Source: Clostridia bacterium (lineage in GTDB: Bacteria; Bacillota; Clostridia; HGM11327). Taken from it: 10,521 bases of DNA. The notes under the pieces are model-generated. The model worked only from the letters and a program-made list of their open reading frames with translations, was not told the DNA's origin and did not search any database. The position numbers and the translations under genes are program-made. Location of the stretch: positions 1-10,521 of the forward strand of contig JAGBHJ010000292.1 in NCBI GenBank assembly GCA_017935525.1. The letters run 5' to 3'. Positions 1-6,133 of the stretch are shown piece after piece (position 1 is the stretch's first letter; each line of letters begins with the position of its first letter).

Positions 1-80
1 AATTTACAAGGGGAATTTTGGGGGAGGGGGATAAATGCGGATTTTGGTTGCCCTTTTTGTCACATTACCAAAGAAAACAC

Positions 81-109
81 TTGCATATTTGCGGTTTTTG
101 GTGTATAAT
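81..109 (+). promoter_or_regulatory. Sigma-A promoter of the degV-ispE gene run
   Basis: A -35 element TTGCAT (81-86) and a perfect -10 element TATAAT (104-109) are separated by the ideal 17 bases. Transcription should start near 116, leaving a leader of about 45 bases before the DegV start codon at 162. This is the only strong promoter seen ahead of the first four genes, so it probably drives all of them. Confidence 0.8.
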
Positions 110-114
110 TAGAG

Positions 115-143
115 TGTATAGTTTTATACATATTTTGTATAGT
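115..143 (+). promoter_or_regulatory. Palindrome and direct repeat in the degV leader (possible operator)
   Basis: TGTATA (115-120) and TATACA (125-130) form a perfect inverted repeat around GTTT, lying at the expected transcription start. The octamer TGTATAGT also occurs twice in direct orientation at 115-122 and 136-143, 21 bases apart, about two helical turns. A related TGTATAAT overlaps the -10 box at 102-109. The spacing would suit a repressor, but the sequence is AT-rich and simple, so chance is a real alternative. No regulator is identified. Confidence 0.3.
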
Positions 144-161
144 GGTAGATAAGGAGAAAAT

Positions 162-1025
162 ATGCGTAAAGTTAAGATCGTAACGGACAGTACAGCCGAT
201 CTTTCCGCAGAATTGGTGGAAAGATACGACGTTGATATCGTGCCCCTGGCGGTTCATCTTGGAGAGGATGAATACAAGGATGGCGTTGATATCAAGACGG
301 CGGACGTGTTTGCCTATGCTGATAAGACAAAGACGTTGCCCAAGACGGCTGCGGCATCCGTGGCTGAGTTTGAGGAAACGTTCAAAAAGTGGATCGACAA
401 TGACTGTGATGTGGTGTACATGGGCATTGGTAGCAAGCTTTCTGCAACGTATATGTCTGCAAAGCTGGCAACGGAAAGCCTCCCCGAGGGCAGAGTACAG
501 GTGGTTGACTCCCTCAACCTTTCCACAGGTATCGCTTTGTTGGTGTGCAAGGCGGGTGACATGGTAAAAGAGGGCAAGAGTGCGGATGAGATCGCGGCAA
601 AGTTGAATGAGATCGTGCCCAAGGTAAGAGCAGGCTTTGTGGTTGACGTGGTGGATTACCTCTACATGGGTGGCAGATGCTCTGCAATGGCTAATTTTAT
701 GGCGGGAGTGTTAAAGCTTCGCCCCAGATTGGCTGTTAAGGATGGTGTTATCCTTTCAGACCAGAAGTACAGAGGCACCTATGAGCGCTGTCTGATGCAG
801 TATACAAAGGATATTATCGGCGGCATGGTAGACCCCGACAAGACGAGAGTGTTTATTACCCGTGCCATTACTCCCGGTAGTGATCTGGGCGATAAGGATG
901 CGGAAAAGGTACACGCAGAGCTGGAAAGCCTTGGCTTTGGAGAGATACTCCACACAGAGGCAGGATGCGTTATTTCGTCACATTGCGGCCCCAGAACGTT
1001 GGGCATACTCTACATAGAGAACTGA
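162..1025 (+). CDS. DegV family protein (fatty-acid-binding)
   Basis: A 287-residue DegV-family protein of normal length. Family members bind a single fatty acid between two domains, and the FakB members present exogenous fatty acids to fatty acid kinase FakA for phospholipid synthesis in the cytoplasm. Visible hallmarks are the N-terminal VTDSTADLS (residues 7-15), the TAAAS stretch (62-66) and SATY (94-97) in the expected lipid-contacting loops, VDSLNLSTG (115-123), the GGR of the middle segment (170-172) and the C-terminal SSHCGPRTLG (272-281). The start is supported by AAGGAG at 151-156, five bases upstream. It is first in the run, and ispE begins one base after its stop. No fakA kinase gene is in the window, so whether it is a true FakB or an orphan paralogue cannot be decided. 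Family assignment is secure; the lipid role is inferred from the family. Confidence 0.93.
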   Translation: MRKVKIVTDSTADLSAELVERYDVDIVPLAVHLGEDEYKDGVDIKTADVFAYADKTKTLPKTAAASVAEFEETFKKWIDNDCDVVYMGIGSKLSATYMSAKLATESLPEGRVQVVDSLNLSTGIALLVCKAGDMVKEGKSADEIAAKLNEIVPKVRAGFVVDVVDYLYMGGRCSAMANFMAGVLKLRPRLAVKDGVILSDQKYRGTYERCLMQYTKDIIGGMVDPDKTRVFITRAITPGSDLGDKDAEKVHAELESLGFGEILHTEAGCVISSHCGPRTLGILYIEN

Positions 1026-1026
1026 T

Positions 1027-1854
1027 ATGAATAAAATTACGGTGAAGGCACCGGCAAAGATCAACTGGTATCTGAACGTCGGAGCAAAGCGCTCCGACGG
1101 ATACCACGATATTTCCACGGTCATGCAGACGGTTGAGCTGTACGACACACTTTCCTTTGAAAGGGCGGATCATAACGATGTGCGCTTGTGCGTTGTAAAC
1201 GGTGGGGCGGATATCCCCACGGACGAAAGAAACATCGTCTGCCGTGCCGCAAGGGCGCTGGGCGTATATGGCGTGGATATAAAGCTGGAGAAAAACATAC
1301 CTTCCCAGGCAGGTTTGGGCGGAGGCAGCTCTGATGCGGCTTCTGCTCTTTGTGCGTTGAACGACCTGTTTGAGTTGGGTAAGACCAAGGCCGAGCTTGC
1401 AAGGATAGCGGCAGGCATTGGTAGCGACGTTCCGTTTTTTGTCTATGGCGGAGCGTGCCTAATTGGCGGCATGGGGGAGGAGGTTACACCCTTACAGCCC
1501 GTTGACAGCTACAAAATAGGCATAATAAAGCATAGCGCAGGACTTTCCACAAAGGACGTTTTTGCAAGGTTTGACAGTCTGCCGTACAGGTGCGACGTTG
1601 GACTTGACGAATTCCTGCGACATTTTAACAACGAAGATAAAAATTTACACGAATACCTTTTTAATTCTCTTGAGCCGGCGGCGTTGAGTCTTTGCCCCGA
1701 CATTGTAAGGGCAAGGGACGAAATGCTGGAGCTGGGGGCTTGCCGCGCCATGATGAGTGGTAGCGGAACCTCCGTGTTTGGACTTTTTGATGAAAAGACC
1801 ATGGCTCTTGCGGCAGAGAGAAAAAAGGACGACGGTGAATTTTGGAAGGTATAA
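1027..1854 (+). CDS. ispE: 4-diphosphocytidyl-2-C-methyl-D-erythritol kinase
   Basis: IspE phosphorylates CDP-methylerythritol with ATP in the non-mevalonate (MEP) pathway to isopentenyl diphosphate. It is a cytoplasmic GHMP-fold kinase. The three GHMP motifs are clear: PAKINWYLNVG at the N-terminus (9-19, with catalytic-site Lys11), the ATP loop PSQAGLGGGSSD (92-103), and SGSGTSVFGLF (244-254). Asp134 in GSDVPFF is the expected catalytic aspartate. At 275 residues it is slightly short of the usual 280-290 but looks complete. It starts one base after the degV stop (TGA-T-ATG) and has no good ribosome site of its own (only a weak AGAG nearby), so it is probably translated by coupling to degV. 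The MEP pathway, rather than mevalonate, is therefore expected in this organism. Confidence 0.95.
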   Translation: MNKITVKAPAKINWYLNVGAKRSDGYHDISTVMQTVELYDTLSFERADHNDVRLCVVNGGADIPTDERNIVCRAARALGVYGVDIKLEKNIPSQAGLGGGSSDAASALCALNDLFELGKTKAELARIAAGIGSDVPFFVYGGACLIGGMGEEVTPLQPVDSYKIGIIKHSAGLSTKDVFARFDSLPYRCDVGLDEFLRHFNNEDKNLHEYLFNSLEPAALSLCPDIVRARDEMLELGACRAMMSGSGTSVFGLFDEKTMALAAERKKDDGEFWKV

Positions 1855-1910
1855 AAACAGATCTCTATTGGTTTGGACTTTAGTGGGTGTAACAACACAG
1901 GAGATAATAA

Positions 1911-3647
1911 ATGATCAAAAATCTTGAGAACGGCAATATAGGCATTAAGGGTGCGTCATATGACCTTTTGATAAGGGATCACATTATTGACGTAATCATA
2001 TGTGGAACAGCATTTGCATCGCTTGACGTTCGTACGGCAATAAATCAGACAAACGATGACCTCTCTGTGACAAAGGATGCAGAGGGTGATTATCCGTACA
2101 TAGCTTCCGTCGAAGAAAAAAACGGTGAGGTTGAGGTCATATGGAAGAATAACAGCTCGCTGTGGGAAAAGGAATACAAGCTTGTTTGCAGTTATACCCG
2201 TTTCAAATTTTTTGTAAAAGTCAAGGGTAAAGGCAGAGTGGATAGCGTCAACTACTTTAGCGGAAATATGGCGGCACGGGGATTCGGTAGCGATTATGAA
2301 TTTTCAAATGGCTTCTATCCCAATAAGGCTTATAACGATTCAGAGCCTGAATACAGCTTCAGAGCAGGTAAGCCTTGCCATCGCTTGATCAGAACCAACG
2401 GACTTATGGTTCCACCTATGTATGTTTATTCATTCAGATGTGAGGGGATAGGAGAGAGGCTTGCACTTGGTCTTGTAGCGGAGCGTGGTGAACATAATTT
2501 CCATAATTTTGTTTATAATCTTTCCGAATTGTACGATATTCGCACAGGATTCTATCTGACGACTGACCAGGACGGACACACGTACGTTGACGGCGAATGG
2601 ACAGCACCGTATATTATCGGTTACAGCGCCGTTGATGACCTTAATGCTTGTCAGAAATACAGTGATTATTATTTCTCATCCGGAATTGCAAAGCCTGTAA
2701 AGACAGGTAAAAAGCCTCGTTTCTGGTATGGACCGTTTATATGCGGTTGGCTTCACCAGGGTATATATGCCACAAAGGAAAGACATTTTAACAGCGCTGC
2801 TGTGTGTCAACAGTGGTTGTATGATGAGATGCTTGATATTTGCGACCAAAATGGACTTAAGCCCAAGGCGATGATCATCGATGACAAGTGGATGAAGGCC
2901 TACTCCACATATGAGGTGGATCCGGAGAGATTTCCTGATTTCCGCGGATATGTTGAGGAGTGCAAGAAAAAGGGCGTTCATCCCATGCTGTGGTTTATGA
3001 TGTGGTCAGCACAGGGGTGGCCCCATGAGGATATGATCATTACAGATGATTATGGTGATAAAGCTTTGGATCCTTCTGATCCAAGGGTGATAGAAAATAT
3101 TAAAAAATCCCTGGTTCGTATGCTTTCAGATGCTGATGGTTGTTATAATTGTGACGGCATCAAGATGGATTTTGCCTTTGTCAATCCCGTGGGTAAGCAT
3201 TTTAAGACTTATTCCGGTAAGTACGGTGTGGAGCTGATGTACGATTACATGGAGCTGGTGTATAATACGGTACACGAGATAAAGCCTCATGCTCTTGTAA
3301 ATAACAGCGCATGTCATCCGTATTTTGCGCACATATGCGACCAGTCAAGACTGCACGATTATTTCCCCACGAACCGTCGCAATCTGGAGGATCTCTCAGT
3401 GCGTGCAAAGCTTTTCTCCATTGCTGTCCCCGGTGCTTTGATGGATACTGATAATTCCGGCTTTGTGACTCGTCGCGATACGATGCGTTGGCAGTTGAAT
3501 CAGCAGACGATCGGTGTGCCGGACCTTTATGCGCTTATTCCGTCAAATACTTTTGACTTTAATTCCGAGGATCTTCGAGCTATCGCGGAGGTGTGGAACG
3601 AGTATTCCGCAAGGATCGACGCAATGGTTGGGGAAGATGTTATATAA
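1911..3647 (+). CDS. Glycoside hydrolase-like protein (GH36/GH31-type TIM barrel), cytoplasmic
   Basis: A 578-residue protein with no signal peptide or membrane segment. The first 260 or so residues look like the beta-sandwich that precedes the barrel in retaining alpha-galactosidases. From about 268 a TIM barrel follows: RFWYGPF (270-276), IIDDKW (322-327), a DPERFPDFRGYVEECKKKG segment (337-355), HPMLWFMMW (357-365), and DGIKMDF (415-421). Asp420 occupies the place of the catalytic nucleophile in GH36/GH31 enzymes. CDQSRLHDY (476-484) and MDTDNSGF (511-518) supply aspartates that could be the acid/base. AGGAG at 1899-1903 lies seven bases before the ATG. The substrate is not predictable; an alpha-galactoside is the first guess. 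No sugar transporter or regulator is adjacent. Codon choice seems more AT-rich than in ispE or ychF, which may hint at separate ancestry. The superfamily is likely, the exact family uncertain. Confidence 0.68.
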   Translation: MIKNLENGNIGIKGASYDLLIRDHIIDVIICGTAFASLDVRTAINQTNDDLSVTKDAEGDYPYIASVEEKNGEVEVIWKNNSSLWEKEYKLVCSYTRFKFFVKVKGKGRVDSVNYFSGNMAARGFGSDYEFSNGFYPNKAYNDSEPEYSFRAGKPCHRLIRTNGLMVPPMYVYSFRCEGIGERLALGLVAERGEHNFHNFVYNLSELYDIRTGFYLTTDQDGHTYVDGEWTAPYIIGYSAVDDLNACQKYSDYYFSSGIAKPVKTGKKPRFWYGPFICGWLHQGIYATKERHFNSAAVCQQWLYDEMLDICDQNGLKPKAMIIDDKWMKAYSTYEVDPERFPDFRGYVEECKKKGVHPMLWFMMWSAQGWPHEDMIITDDYGDKALDPSDPRVIENIKKSLVRMLSDADGCYNCDGIKMDFAFVNPVGKHFKTYSGKYGVELMYDYMELVYNTVHEIKPHALVNNSACHPYFAHICDQSRLHDYFPTNRRNLEDLSVRAKLFSIAVPGALMDTDNSGFVTRRDTMRWQLNQQTIGVPDLYALIPSNTFDFNSEDLRAIAEVWNEYSARIDAMVGEDVI

Positions 3648-3680
3648 TAAGTAGATAAATTTTTAAGGAGATATAGATAT

Positions 3681-4769
3681 ATGAAGTTAGGTATAGTAGG
3701 CTTGCCGAACGTGGGCAAGTCAACACTGTTCAATGCTATTACAAAGGCGGGCGCAGAGTCTGCCAATTATCCGTTCTGTACGATAGAGCCCAACGTGGGT
3801 ACTGTGGCGGTGCCCGATTCCAGGCTTGACGTGCTGGCAGAGCTGCACAATTCCAAAAAGGTGACCCCTGCGGTGGTTGACTTTGTTGATATTGCAGGTC
3901 TTGTGCGCGGCGCCAGCAAGGGCGAGGGCTTGGGTAACAAGTTCCTTTCCCACATAAGAGAGGTTGACGCCATCGTTCACGTGGTAAGATGCTTTGACAA
4001 CGAGGATATCATTCACGTTGATAACAGCGTAGATCCCTTGAGAGATATCGACACCATCAATCTGGAGTTGACGCTTTCCGACCTGGAATTGTCAGAAAAG
4101 CTTATTTTCAGCGCGGAAAAAAGACTTAAGGCGGATAAGGACGTGCAGGAGGAGTACGATCTTCTCAAGCGCATAAAGGAAAACCTTGAGGCTGAAAAGC
4201 CCGTAAGCAGCATGGGCTTGACGGATGAGGAGCAGAAGCTGATAAGAGGCTATTGCTTTTTGACAGAAAAACCCGTTATATACGTTGCCAACATTGCGGA
4301 GGATGCGGTTGGTCAGCCCGATAACGACTACGTTCTGGCGGTAAAGAAGTACGCCGAGGAGCATGGTTCATTGGTGATGGTAATAAGCGCACAGATCGAG
4401 GAGGAGATCGCACAGCTGGACGATGAGGAAAAGGCTGTGTTTATTGAGGAGCTGGGATTGGATGAGTCCGGCTTGGACAAGCTGATAAGAGTTTCTTATG
4501 CAACGCTGGGTCTGATAAGCTATTTTACCGCAGGTGAGAAGGAGACCCGTGCATGGACTATCACAAAGGGCATGAAGGCACCCCAGGCGGCAGGTAAGAT
4601 CCACTCCGATTTTGAGAGAGGCTTTATCAGAGCAGAGGTCATCCACTACGACGACTTTATGCAGTACAAGAGCATGACAGCCGCAAAGGAAAAGGGCTTG
4701 GTTCGCTCCGAGGGTAAGGAATACGTAATGGTGGACGGAGATATCGTTCTGTTCAGATTTAACGTATAA
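3681..4769 (+). CDS. ychF: Redox-responsive ATPase YchF (Obg/OLA1 family)
   Basis: YchF is a universally conserved P-loop NTPase that prefers ATP to GTP, binds ribosomes and modulates stress responses. At 362 residues it has the standard length. It shows the P-loop GLPNVGKS (7-14), switch II DIAGL (70-74) without the catalytic glutamine of ordinary GTPases, and NIAE (204-207) in place of the guanine-specific NKxD, which accounts for the relaxed nucleotide choice. A central helical region follows, then the C-terminal TGS domain (about 280-362) containing TAGEKETRAWTI and ERGFIRAEVI. The ribosome site AAGGAG (3665-3670) lies ten bases before the start. It is 33 bases after the hydrolase gene with no terminator between, though a TATAAT at 3643-3648 over the previous stop could give it a weak promoter of its own. 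It looks like the last gene of the run. Confidence 0.97.
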   Translation: MKLGIVGLPNVGKSTLFNAITKAGAESANYPFCTIEPNVGTVAVPDSRLDVLAELHNSKKVTPAVVDFVDIAGLVRGASKGEGLGNKFLSHIREVDAIVHVVRCFDNEDIIHVDNSVDPLRDIDTINLELTLSDLELSEKLIFSAEKRLKADKDVQEEYDLLKRIKENLEAEKPVSSMGLTDEEQKLIRGYCFLTEKPVIYVANIAEDAVGQPDNDYVLAVKKYAEEHGSLVMVISAQIEEEIAQLDDEEKAVFIEELGLDESGLDKLIRVSYATLGLISYFTAGEKETRAWTITKGMKAPQAAGKIHSDFERGFIRAEVIHYDDFMQYKSMTAAKEKGLVRSEGKEYVMVDGDIVLFRFNV

Positions 4770-4785
4770 TATTAGGAAATATTTA

Positions 4786-4822
4786 CATACCCTACTTTCT
4801 TTACACAAGGGAGTAGGGTATG
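4786..4822 (+). repeat. Perfect 11-bp inverted repeat after ychF
   Basis: CATACCCTACT (4786-4796) and AGTAGGGTATG (4812-4822) are perfect complements around a 15-base loop. The hairpin starts 17 bases after the ychF stop, as an end-of-operon structure would, but no run of T follows on either strand, so it is not a classical intrinsic terminator. It could stabilise the 3' end of the message, or mask the start of the small ORF at 4820, whose AAGGGAG ribosome site lies in the loop and right arm. Confidence 0.7.
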
Positions 4823-4996
4823 GCTGACTTTAGGGGTAGGGGCTTTGCTCAAAGCATTTGTTATACAGATGAGAGGACGTCGGAAAATAAGGATCTGCAG
4901 GTAAACTCATATATTTTTGTAATTCCAACAATGCAACCTGAAGTTTACATTTGGAAACGGCAAATTGGTGGTGTGTTTTTGATGAGTGTTCTATAA
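4820..4996 (+). CDS. Possible small protein of 58 residues (unrecognised)
   Basis: An open frame of 58 codons begins MADFRGRGFAQ and ends GGVFLMSVL. It fills most of the 262-base gap between ychF and the XRE regulator. The start has a good ribosome site, AAGGGAG at 4807-4813, six bases upstream. Its ATG forms the end of the right arm of the 4786-4822 hairpin, so translation might depend on opening that structure. It resembles no family I know, has no clear signal peptide, and has only a short hydrophobic C-terminus. An ORF this short may be chance, and the stop overlaps the likely -10 box of the next gene. Coding status is uncertain. Confidence 0.28.
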   Translation: MADFRGRGFAQSICYTDERTSENKDLQVNSYIFVIPTMQPEVYIWKRQIGGVFLMSVL

Positions 4997-4997
4997 T
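4968..4997 (+). promoter_or_regulatory. Probable promoter of the XRE regulator gene
   Basis: A perfect -10 TATAAT lies at 4992-4997, and transcription would begin near 5004, about 34 bases before the start codon at 5038. No good -35 element is present; the best-placed hexamer is GTGGTG at 4968-4973 with an 18-base spacer. A weak -35 is compatible with activator dependence or low expression. An inverted pair GTAAACT (4901-4907) and AGTTTAC (4942-4948) lies upstream and could be a binding site. Confidence 0.45.
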
Positions 4998-5037
4998 TTA
5001 AGCAACGCAGCGTTAGAAAACATAAGGAGAAATGATT

Positions 5038-5832
5038 ATGACACTTGGTGAAAAGCTATCAAAATTGAGAAAAGAATACAACTACACACAGGAACAGCTT
5101 GCTGATATACTGGGCGTTTCCCGTCAGTCGGTCAGTAAATGGGAATCAGATATTGCATATCCCGAAACAGATAAACTGGTAAAAATAGGAAAGCTGTTTG
5201 AGTGTTCGATGGATTATCTTCTCAATGAGGATGTTACCAAAAAGCAAGGGTTACAACCTGCTGAAGATGAAAACATTTGGGATAAGTTCAGAGAGCAGCT
5301 CCACGAACGCAAGAGTGAAAAGATGGTTTTCGGTATGCCGCTTTATCATATCGGAAGAAACGCACACGGATTTTTTGCAGTGGGACTTAAGGCACGTGGA
5401 GTATTTTCCTTCGGTCTGATTTCACGAGGTATCTTCTCGTTTGGTATGCTCTCCCTTGGGGCGGTTTCTATAGGCTTGTTGTCGCTGGGCCTGATTGCCG
5501 CAGGCGTGTTTTCAGTCGGACTTCTTGCTGTCGGTTCGATTGCTGCAGGATTATTTGCAGCAGGAGCGATCAGCGCAGGCTTTATATCATTTGGAGCTCT
5601 ATCGGTTGGCTATTTCTCATCAGGAGCACTTGCTATCGGTAAATTTGTTGCTGTCGGAGACCACGCCCGTGCTATGATCGCAATAGGTCAAACTCTGGCA
5701 GACGGAAGCGTTTACAGCCATATTGGAGATCTGACAACGGCAGATATACAGAAGATCTTAGAATGGCTTGACTCCAACGTTCCGTCTTGGCTTGGATGGG
5801 CAAAAGAAATTTTCAAATATTATATTCAATAG
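5038..5832 (+). CDS. XRE-family regulator with a glycine-every-fifth-residue repeat domain
   Basis: A 264-residue protein. Residues 1-62 form a standard Cro/C1-type helix-turn-helix (LGEKLSKLRKE, YTQEQLADILGVSRQSVSKWE), with SRQSVSKWE as the recognition helix. A charged linker (about 63-100) follows. Then residues 106-201 carry glycine at exactly every fifth position, 20 in a row, with consensus G-hydrophobic-(L/I/F)-(S/A)-x. The phase breaks at KFVAVG, and an amphipathic tail with EWLDSNVPSWLGWAKEI ends the protein. The spacing resembles right-handed pentapeptide beta-solenoids, but the outward positions are hydrophobic, so membrane association or assembly is also possible. The start at 5038 is chosen over 5032 because AAGGAGA ends at 5030, leaving seven bases rather than one. 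It is monocistronic, with its own promoter and terminator. DNA binding is nearly certain; ligand and targets are unknown. Confidence 0.88.
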   Translation: MTLGEKLSKLRKEYNYTQEQLADILGVSRQSVSKWESDIAYPETDKLVKIGKLFECSMDYLLNEDVTKKQGLQPAEDENIWDKFREQLHERKSEKMVFGMPLYHIGRNAHGFFAVGLKARGVFSFGLISRGIFSFGMLSLGAVSIGLLSLGLIAAGVFSVGLLAVGSIAAGLFAAGAISAGFISFGALSVGYFSSGALAIGKFVAVGDHARAMIAIGQTLADGSVYSHIGDLTTADIQKILEWLDSNVPSWLGWAKEIFKYYIQ

Positions 5833-5860
5833 ATTCCAATATGTCAAACATGATAAAACC

Positions 5861-5900
5861 AGCCCCGACAGACTAAAGATCTGCCGGGGTTCTTGTTTGT
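5861..5900 (+). terminator. Intrinsic terminator of the XRE gene
   Basis: CCCCG (5863-5867) plus CAGA (5869-5872) pair with TCTG (5880-5883) plus CGGGG (5885-5889), with one A-C mismatch and a seven-base loop. A T-rich stretch TTCTTGTTTGT follows from 5890. It begins about 30 bases after the stop codon and isolates this gene from the downstream operon. Confidence 0.85.
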
Positions 5901-5913
5901 CTGTTTTATATCC

Positions 5914-5941
5914 GTAGGGGTGTTCTTTGAACGCCCGCAGG
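5914..5941 (+). repeat. Short hairpin, possibly a worn copy of a dispersed repeat
   Basis: GGGTGTTC (5918-5925) pairs with GAACGCCC (5929-5936) around TTT, with one G-U pair, flanked by CCGTAG and GCAGG. No T run follows, so it is not itself a terminator. The GTAGGGG...CGCCCGCAGG layout resembles short palindromic repeats I associate with intergenic DNA in Clostridia, an impression that cannot be tested within one window. Confidence 0.4.
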
Positions 5942-5957
5942 AAAACGTGGTTTGCCC

Positions 5958-5990
5958 CTGCCGTGTGTCAGGCAGTTTTTGTGATTTTTC
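5958..5990 (+). terminator. Second weak terminator upstream of the chaperone operon
   Basis: CTGCC (5958-5962) pairs with GGCAG (5971-5975) around an eight-base loop. TTTTT follows directly, with a second T run at 5984-5988. The five-base stem is short, so it would be a backup to the stronger terminator at 5861-5900. Confidence 0.45.
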
Positions 5991-6059
5991 CGTTATAAAT
6001 ATTTCCTCTTTTTCTTGAATATTTTTTTAGAATAATAAGAAAATTTTCGCAAAAAACTA

Positions 6060-6087
6060 TTGACATCTGGGAAAAAAGTAGTATAAT
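6060..6087 (+). promoter_or_regulatory. Sigma-A promoter of the J-protein/clpB operon
   Basis: A consensus -35 TTGACA (6060-6065) and consensus -10 TATAAT (6082-6087) are separated by 16 bases. Transcription should begin near 6094. A promoter this strong needs a repressor to be heat-inducible, which fits the CtsR box immediately downstream. Confidence 0.9.
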
Positions 6088-6097
6088 ATACACAGAA

Positions 6098-6114
6098 AGT
6101 CAAAGAAAGTCAAA
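6098..6114 (+). promoter_or_regulatory. CtsR operator (heat-shock repressor box)
   Basis: The sequence AGTCAAA-GAA-AGTCAAA is an exact match to the published CtsR operator, two (A/G)GTCAAA heptads in direct orientation separated by NAN. It lies about +5 to +21 from the predicted transcription start, where bound CtsR would block RNA polymerase. CtsR is the class III heat-shock repressor of Bacillota and is inactivated by heat. No HrcA-type CIRCE element was found here, so CtsR is the likely sole heat-shock regulator of this operon. The ctsR gene itself is outside the window. Confidence 0.85.
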
Positions 6115-6133
6115 GTAAATAAGGAGCGCGCTT

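Noticed and set aside
4368..4808. 146-codon minus-strand frame over the end of ychF
   Set aside because: It is antisense to the conserved TGS domain of ychF and has an unprotein-like Cys/Leu-rich composition.
4786..4822. Calling the hairpin after ychF a rho-independent terminator
   Set aside because: No T tract follows the stem on either strand, so it is reported only as an inverted repeat.
5032..5037. Start of the XRE gene at the first ATG (5032)
   Set aside because: Only one base separates it from the ribosome site ending at 5030; the ATG at 5038 has normal spacing.
6020..6133. HrcA-type CIRCE element before the chaperone operon
   Set aside because: No TTAGCACTC/GAGTGCTAA inverted repeat is present; the repeat here is direct and matches CtsR instead.
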